A stretch of 64,000 nt of DNA from Burkholderiaceae bacterium (GTDB lineage Bacteria > Pseudomonadota > Gammaproteobacteria > Burkholderiales > Burkholderiaceae_E). The stretch is from positions 59,315-123,314 of the forward strand of contig JAMLIR010000014.1 of NCBI GenBank assembly GCA_023954045.1, given 5' to 3'. Below are positions 58,957 to 64,000 of this stretch, in pieces; the first letter of the stretch is position 1, and each line of letters opens with the position of its first letter. The notes under the pieces were generated by a model, which was given only the letters and a program-made list of their open reading frames with translations, was not told the DNA's origin and made no database searches. A program made the position numbers and the translations under genes.

Positions 58957-60314
58957 AGTTGGGGCTCAGAAGGCCGGCCCTGTTCGCGCGGGTCTTTCTG
59001 CTCGTCAATCTGTTGCTGTTGGCGGCCGCAATCCTGGCGGTATACGAAATACAGATCGCCGACGACAATGCCTATCTCGGGTATCGCCATGTGGGTGCCG
59101 ATCCGCAGCATCTGCTGTTGCTCGTCGTCTCCGTGCTGGTCGTCGGCGTCCTGCTGCCCGTCGAGATCAGGCGCCCGTCGGACTTCCTCTCGCTCTTCCA
59201 CATCCTGTTCGTCGTGCTGCCGTATGCGGCGCTGTTCCCGATCGGAGGCCAGGTCGCAGTGGCCCAGTACTGGCTGAATTTCGCCACGCTGCTGGCTCCG
59301 CTTCTCGTCCTTCGCCTCGGTGCCGCATCGACCGTCGGCTTGCGGATGCCCTCCCCGATGTCGTACGGGTCGCTCGAGCTGGCGATCGTCGCGCTCTGCA
59401 TGCTGGGAACCGCCTACGCATTCCTGCACGCTCCGTCGTCCGCCGGCATCGATCTCGGAAGCGCCTACGATCGCCGGATCGAGGGCAGGGAGATCTTCCA
59501 GGCGGGTACGATCGCCGCCTACCTCAATGCCGCCATCGTGAACGGATTTGCGCCCACCGCCGCATTCCTGGCGGGGTGGAGGCGACGCAACTGGCTGTTG
59601 GCCGTGGCGCTGGCGAGCGGGGCGGCGTTCTACTACGTCATCGGCCTGAAGGCGCCGATCTTCTATGTCGGCCTGGCGTATCTCGTCGGATATGCGATCA
59701 GGATGGGCGCCGTGGGGCGATTCGTCGCGGTCGTTCTCGGGCTTCTCTGGCTTGCGCTGCTGGCTGCATTTGTGGAGTACGTCGCCTCGGGATACTCGTT
59801 CGTCGCGGATTACTTCCTGCGGCGGGTCTTTGCGGTGCCCTCGTACCTGATGGCGGCCTACTTCGAGTTCATGTACCAGGATCCGTTCTCGGGATGGCGG
59901 CCCGAAGTCGGATTCCGCGCCGCGGAGGGCATCACGTATTTCGTCGGCGAGGCATATCTCGGCGTCCCGGGCGCGAACGCCAACACCAATGCGTTCCTGT
60001 ATCAACTCGCCGGTGGGGGCCTGCCGGGCTACCTGGTCACGACGCTGCTCGTATCCTGCGTCTTCGCCTATCTCGACGCAGTGCACCGTGCCGCGAGGAA
60101 CGCCGGCTTCGTCTTCCTGGGATTCCTCTATGCGATCCTGCTGGTCGAGCAGGCCGCCACGACTGCGCTGGCGTCCTCGGGTATCGGAGGGTTGATACTT
60201 CTCGTCTCCCTGACCAGAGCTCGCGGCCGGTCGCGCGGCTCGCCCGATGCGGAACGGGGCGTTGCAGGGTTCGACCTGCCGGGCGGGGGAAATGCGTCGC
60301 GGCCGGCATCTTGA
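58953..60314 (+). CDS. Multi-spanning membrane protein, probable Wzy polymerase
   Basis: 453 residues, about 11 membrane segments (VFLLVNLLLLAAAILAVYEI first). A larger loop late in the protein contains the O-antigen-polymerase-like GITYFVGEAYLG and AFLYQLAGGGLPGYLV. It begins with a GTG overlapping the hisF stop. Wzy assignments rest on topology and context because sequences are highly diverged; a different membrane role is possible. Confidence 0.78.
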   Translation: MKLGLRRPALFARVFLLVNLLLLAAAILAVYEIQIADDNAYLGYRHVGADPQHLLLLVVSVLVVGVLLPVEIRRPSDFLSLFHILFVVLPYAALFPIGGQVAVAQYWLNFATLLAPLLVLRLGAASTVGLRMPSPMSYGSLELAIVALCMLGTAYAFLHAPSSAGIDLGSAYDRRIEGREIFQAGTIAAYLNAAIVNGFAPTAAFLAGWRRRNWLLAVALASGAAFYYVIGLKAPIFYVGLAYLVGYAIRMGAVGRFVAVVLGLLWLALLAAFVEYVASGYSFVADYFLRRVFAVPSYLMAAYFEFMYQDPFSGWRPEVGFRAAEGITYFVGEAYLGVPGANANTNAFLYQLAGGGLPGYLVTTLLVSCVFAYLDAVHRAARNAGFVFLGFLYAILLVEQAATTALASSGIGGLILLVSLTRARGRSRGSPDAERGVAGFDLPGGGNASRPAS

Positions 60315-60370
60315 GTCAAGGAGTCTGAAGTGATGGGGTCTTCTTCCGGCAGTCCGGAGCGGGTGTGGCA

Positions 60371-61525
60371 ATGAACGATCACGCACCGACCGGAGGGCGG
60401 GTGTGCAGCAGATGCGTGATGGATACGAGCGATCCGGAGATTCGCTTCGATGCCAACGGCGTATGCAATCACTGCATCGAATTCGAGACGGTCACGAGAA
60501 AGAACTGGTTTCCCGACGAAGAAGGGGCGCGGCGCTGGGCGGATGCGTGCGAACAGATCAAGGCCGCGGGGCGAGGGCATGAGTACGACTGCATCATCGG
60601 CCTGAGTGGCGGCGTCGACAGCTCGTACCTGGCGCTGAAGGTTCGCGAGAAGGGCCTGCGCCCCCTCGTCGTTCACGTCGATGCCGGCTGGAACAGCGAG
60701 TTGGCCGTTGCGAACATCGAGAGCGTCGTGCGCCATTGCGGCTACGACCTGCACACGCACGTCGTCGACTGGGAGGAGATGCGCGACCTGCACCTGGCTT
60801 ACCTGCGCGCCGGCGTTCCGAATCAGGACGTGCCGCAGGATCACGTCTTCTTTGCGAGTCTCTATCACTTCGCCACCAGCAACGGCATTCGCTACATCCT
60901 GTCGGGTGGCAATATCGCGACCGAGGCGATCTTCCCGAAGGCGTGGCACGGGGCCGCGATGGATGCCATCAACCTGAAGGCCATTCACCGGAAGTTCGGC
61001 CAACGCCCACTGAAGACGTACAGCACGATCAGCTTCTTCGAGTACTACGTCTGGTATCCGTTCGTGAAGAAGATGCGCACCATCCGGCCGCTGAACTTCA
61101 TGCCGTACAACAAGGCCGAAGCCGAGGCCGAACTCGAGCGGACGATCGGCTGGCGCGCTTACGGGCGCAAGCACGGGGAGTCGCTCTTCACGAAGCTGTT
61201 CCAGAACTACTACCTTCCCACGAAGTTCGGATACGACAAGCGCCGCCCGCACCTGTCGAGCCTGGTCGTGTCCGGGCAGATGACCCGGGACGAAGCGTTG
61301 GCGAAGCTGGACGAACCACTCTATGATCCGCGCGAACTCGAGATCGACCTGGACTACTTCTGCAAGAAGCTCAGGATCACGCGCTCGGAATACGACGCCT
61401 TCGTGAAGGCGCCTCCTCACCATCACACCGAGTTCCCGACCTGGGAGGGGCGGTACCGCCTGCTAAAGCGCGCGCAGGGTCTCGTCGAGAGAATCAGCGG
61501 CAGGCGCGTAAACGTCTACTCCTAG
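60371..61525 (+). CDS. N-acetyl sugar amidotransferase (WbpG/PseA-like)
   Basis: 384 residues. An N-terminal double Cys cluster (CSRC and CNHC) is followed by the PP-loop of N-type ATP pyrophosphatases, IIGLSGGVDSSYLA (near residue 80). Other family blocks include DHVFFASLYHFATSNGIRY and SGGNIATEAIFPK. With HisH and HisF it should convert an acetamido group to an acetamidino group, as in Pseudomonas O5 lipopolysaccharide or on nonulosonic acids. ATG 60371 is used; a GTG at 60365 would add two residues. Confidence 0.93.
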   Translation: MNDHAPTGGRVCSRCVMDTSDPEIRFDANGVCNHCIEFETVTRKNWFPDEEGARRWADACEQIKAAGRGHEYDCIIGLSGGVDSSYLALKVREKGLRPLVVHVDAGWNSELAVANIESVVRHCGYDLHTHVVDWEEMRDLHLAYLRAGVPNQDVPQDHVFFASLYHFATSNGIRYILSGGNIATEAIFPKAWHGAAMDAINLKAIHRKFGQRPLKTYSTISFFEYYVWYPFVKKMRTIRPLNFMPYNKAEAEAELERTIGWRAYGRKHGESLFTKLFQNYYLPTKFGYDKRRPHLSSLVVSGQMTRDEALAKLDEPLYDPRELEIDLDYFCKKLRITRSEYDAFVKAPPHHHTEFPTWEGRYRLLKRAQGLVERISGRRVNVYS

Positions 61526-61569
61526 CCGATCATGCCGAGCACTCCGTCGACAGGCCGCCGGGTACGATC

Positions 61570-62688
61570 GTGAAGCCGAGAATCGGGCATTTGACCTCGG
61601 CCCACACGCGTCGCGACATTCGCATATACCTGAAGGAGTGTCGATCACTTGCCCGTGCGGGCTATGGAGTCTCGTTGATCGTGGCTGACGGAAAGGGCGA
61701 CGAGACGACCGAGGATGGCATTGCGATTTACGACGTGGGGCCCCCGAAGGGGCGGATCGACCGGATGTGGAGGGTCACGCGTCGCGTCTTCGAGAAGGCG
61801 CGCGAGCTGCGCCTCGACCTCTACCACCTGCACGATCCAGAGCTGATTCCGGTCGGACTCAGGCTCAAGCGGCTGGGAAAGCGGGTGGTGTTCGACGCGC
61901 ACGAGGACGTTCCGAAGCAGCTTCTCGGGAAGCCGTACCTGAACAAGGCGGCGAGGGCGATGCTGTCATGGATGTTCGCCGGGTACGAAACATGGGCCTG
62001 CAGCCGGTTCGACGCTATCGTGGCGGCCACTCCGGCGATACGGAGCAAGTTTCTTCCACTGAACCCGAGATCCATCGACATCAACAATTATCCGCTCTGG
62101 GGCGAGCTGATTGCCGATGAATCGAAGCAGGCGAAGCGTAGGCAGGTTTGCTACGTGGGCGGCATAACCGCAATCAGGGGGATCCGGGAGCTGGTCATGG
62201 CGATGGCGCTTGTCCGAAGCGGGGCGCGACTGCAATTGTGCGGCCAGTTCGCCGAAGCGGATGTCGAGACGGAGGTCAAGGCGCTTCCCGGCTGGGCTAG
62301 AGTGGACGAACTGGGTCTTGTCGATCGTGCGGGAGTACGCGACGTTCTCGCGCAGTGTGCCGCGGGAATCGTGACGTTCCACGCGTTGCCCAACCACGTG
62401 GACGCGCAGCCGAACAAGATGTTCGAGTACATGAGTGCCGGGGTGCCTGTCATTGCGTCCGACTTCCCGCTGTGGCGCGAGATCGTGACCGAGAGCGGGT
62501 GTGGGATCTGTGTCGACCCGATGAGTCCGGCGTCCATTGCAGAGGCCATCGATCTCCTAGTCGACCACGAACAGATGGTTCGCGAGTTGGGTGAGCGGGG
62601 ACGCACCGCGGTTCGTGATCGCTACAACTGGTCTGCAGAAGAGAGGAAACTGCTGGAGCTGTATCGTGACCTTCTGCGCCAGGAGTAG
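61570..62688 (+). CDS. Glycosyltransferase family 4 protein
   Basis: 372 residues, GT-B fold. The N-terminal half starts IGHLTSAHTRRDIRIYLKEC and contains LYHLHDPELIPVGL. The C-terminal nucleotide-sugar motif is NKMFEYMSAGVPVIASDFPL with the E-x7-E type Glu following. It should add one sugar of the repeat unit on the cytoplasmic face. GTG start at 61570. Donor and acceptor are unknown. GC is somewhat lower here than in the housekeeping regions. Confidence 0.92.
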   Translation: MKPRIGHLTSAHTRRDIRIYLKECRSLARAGYGVSLIVADGKGDETTEDGIAIYDVGPPKGRIDRMWRVTRRVFEKARELRLDLYHLHDPELIPVGLRLKRLGKRVVFDAHEDVPKQLLGKPYLNKAARAMLSWMFAGYETWACSRFDAIVAATPAIRSKFLPLNPRSIDINNYPLWGELIADESKQAKRRQVCYVGGITAIRGIRELVMAMALVRSGARLQLCGQFAEADVETEVKALPGWARVDELGLVDRAGVRDVLAQCAAGIVTFHALPNHVDAQPNKMFEYMSAGVPVIASDFPLWREIVTESGCGICVDPMSPASIAEAIDLLVDHEQMVRELGERGRTAVRDRYNWSAEERKLLELYRDLLRQE

Positions 62689-62691
62689 CGG

Positions 62692-63765
62692 ATGAACGTG
62701 ATCACGGTGGTGGGTGCACGCCCCCAGTTCATCAAGGCGGCCGTCGTCTCGCGCGCCTTTGTGGCGATCGGGATCGATGAGCGAATCGTTCACACGGGGC
62801 AGCATTTCGATGCAAACATGTCCGACGTCTTCTTCGAGGAGCTGGGCATCCCGTCGCCGACACAACATCTGGGCATAGGGGGCGGCACTCACGGGCAGAA
62901 CACGGGCCGGATGATCGAATCGATCGAGTCGGTCCTGGCGGGAGATCGCCCAGATGTCGTCGTCGTGTATGGCGACACCGATTCGACTCTCGCTGGCGCC
63001 CTCGCAGCCGTCAAAATGCACATCCCGGTCGCTCACGTCGAGGCCGGGCTGCGTTCATTCAATCGCCGGATGCCGGAGGAGATAAACCGCGTTCTGACCG
63101 ATCATGCGGCGGAGATCCTGTTTGCGCCTACCGAGGCTGCGGTGGAGCACCTGCGCGCTGAAGGGATAGCGGGCCCGTCGGTGAAGCTGGTTGGCGACGT
63201 CATGTACGACGCCTGCCTCTTCTACGGGGCAAAGGCCGACGGGGTCAGTGAGGTACTGACGCGGCTCGGCTTGCAGCGCGGAGCCTATGCGCTGGCGACC
63301 ATTCACCGCGCGGAGAACACCGATGACCGCAAGCGCCTCGAATCCATCCTGGATGGATTCGCCGCATCCGGATGCACCGTCGTTCTGCCGCTGCATCCTC
63401 GCACGCGCGGGCGGATCGAGGCGTTCGGCCTGCGCGTGCCGGGCAACCTGCGTTTGATCGATCCGGTGGGTTACCTGGACATGGTGATGCTCGAGAAGCA
63501 CGCGCGTCTGATCGCAACGGACTCGGGCGGGGTCCAGAAGGAGGCGTTCTTCCATCGAGTCCCCTGCATCACCTTGCGGGACGAAACCGAGTGGGTGGAG
63601 TTGGTCGAGGCAGGATGGAATCGGTTGGTGCCGCCCGGTGATCCCGGTGCGATCGCAACGGCGATGAGCGAGGCGTCCGGTCGCATCGGGCGCGAGATCT
63701 CCCCCTATGGGTCGGGCCACGCAGCGGAGGAGATCGCGAAGCATCTAGGGGAGCAGTTCCCTTAG
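62692..63765 (+). CDS. wecB: UDP-N-acetylglucosamine 2-epimerase (non-hydrolysing, WecB/WbpI family)
   Basis: 357 residues. Motifs are VVGARPQFIKAAVVS, HTGQHFDANMSDVFF, VYGDTDSTLAGALAA, HVEAGLRSFNRRMPEEINR and TDSGGVQKEAFF. It would make UDP-ManNAc or, as WbpI does, act on UDP-2,3-diacetamido-glucuronate; the latter fits the acetamidino genes next door but cannot be proved. It starts three bases after the glycosyltransferase and its end overlaps the convergent sugar transferase by 21 bases. Confidence 0.92.
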   Translation: MNVITVVGARPQFIKAAVVSRAFVAIGIDERIVHTGQHFDANMSDVFFEELGIPSPTQHLGIGGGTHGQNTGRMIESIESVLAGDRPDVVVVYGDTDSTLAGALAAVKMHIPVAHVEAGLRSFNRRMPEEINRVLTDHAAEILFAPTEAAVEHLRAEGIAGPSVKLVGDVMYDACLFYGAKADGVSEVLTRLGLQRGAYALATIHRAENTDDRKRLESILDGFAASGCTVVLPLHPRTRGRIEAFGLRVPGNLRLIDPVGYLDMVMLEKHARLIATDSGGVQKEAFFHRVPCITLRDETEWVELVEAGWNRLVPPGDPGAIATAMSEASGRIGREISPYGSGHAAEEIAKHLGEQFP

Positions 63766-64000
63766 AGTCCGGACGATTATCGCCAGATCGCCGGCCAGGG
63801 AGTGGTCTCTGGCATAGCGCGCATAGTGCTCGAGCTTCACGGGAAGGATCTCTTCGAGATACGCACGTTCCGGCGCCGGCGATCGACCGAGGATGTCGCT
63901 CTCGTCCTTGAACCGCAGCGACGCTTCGTCGGTGATGCCCGGCTTCACCGAAAGGACCAGCTCGCGAAGCGAGTCAGGGTAGTAGGCGACGTATTTCGGC
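63745..64000 (-). CDS. Initiating bacterial sugar transferase (WcaJ/PglC family), C-terminal part
   Basis: The frame runs out of the window; 84 codons and the stop are seen. The end of the family is recognisable: YYPDSLRELVLSVKPGITDE, RAYLEEILPVKLEHYARY, DLAIIVRTLRE. These enzymes transfer a sugar phosphate to undecaprenyl phosphate to start repeat-unit assembly. An internal GTG at 63946-63948 is not the true start, because similarity continues upstream of it to the window edge. Confidence 0.88.
   Translation of the reverse strand, partial: PKYVAYYPDSLRELVLSVKPGITDEASLRFKDESDILGRSPAPERAYLEEILPVKLEHYARYARDHSLAGDLAIIVRTLRELLP

Overview
The window is GC-rich (roughly 68-70% in most lines) and reads like the chromosome of a betaproteobacterium, most likely of the order Burkholderiales. 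The evidence is gene order plus protein similarity recalled from known families; no search was run. Three blocks are typical of that group: argC / coiled-coil membrane protein / bactofilin / erpA / anmK / M23 peptidase / tyrS / dtd; recA / recX / DUF2889 / sucCD / terC; and pilGHIJ-chpA / phrB / yqgE-ruvX-pyrR-pyrB-pyrC'. No tRNA, rRNA, CRISPR array or insertion sequence was recognised.

Bases 1-13,000 carry housekeeping genes: the tail of argC, a DUF6776-type anchor protein, a bactofilin, ErpA, AnmK and an M23 peptidase (both on the minus strand), TyrS, Dtd, a PEBP-family protein, a histidine phosphatase, GlyA, NrdR and a stand-alone acetolactate-synthase-like enzyme. A riboflavin block follows (ribD, ribE, a RibB fused to a degenerate GTP cyclohydrolase II domain, and ribH with a very acidic tail) and continues into nusB, thiL, pgpA and pncC. 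recA has a LexA-box promoter, and recX, a DUF2889 gene and sucCD follow. Two TerC/YjbE paralogues come next; the second is preceded by a yybP-ykoY (manganese) riboswitch.

Bases 24,500-39,700 hold what looks like a cAMP and type IV pilus signalling region. An FHA protein, a CHASE2 adenylate cyclase and an overlapping metallo-beta-lactamase-fold cyclic-nucleotide phosphodiesterase are followed by a non-coding region with a CRP-like palindrome and a sigma-54 promoter. These stand in front of a type IV pilin gene with a strong terminator. After the divergent thiE/rubredoxin pair come pilG, pilH, pilI, pilJ and a 1,925-residue chpA.

Bases 39,600-49,000 carry photolyase, then yqgE-ruvX-pyrR-pyrB and a pseudo-dihydroorotase, a lysophospholipid acyltransferase, a UDP-glucuronate epimerase, a UDP-glucose dehydrogenase and ApaH. 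A MazEF-like toxin-antitoxin pair and a truncated fpr remnant (49.1-50.0 kb) mark the edge of a surface-polysaccharide locus that runs off the end of the window. That locus has a TviB-type dehydrogenase and an OafA-type acyltransferase, each broken by an apparent one-base deletion, and a low-GC glucuronyl C5-epimerase-like lipoprotein on the opposite strand. It continues with Wzz-, Wzx- and Wzy-like proteins, a HisH/HisF/WbpG amidotransfer set, a glycosyltransferase, a WecB-type epimerase and the end of an initiating sugar transferase. Together they suggest an acidic polysaccharide containing uronic acids and an acetamidino sugar.
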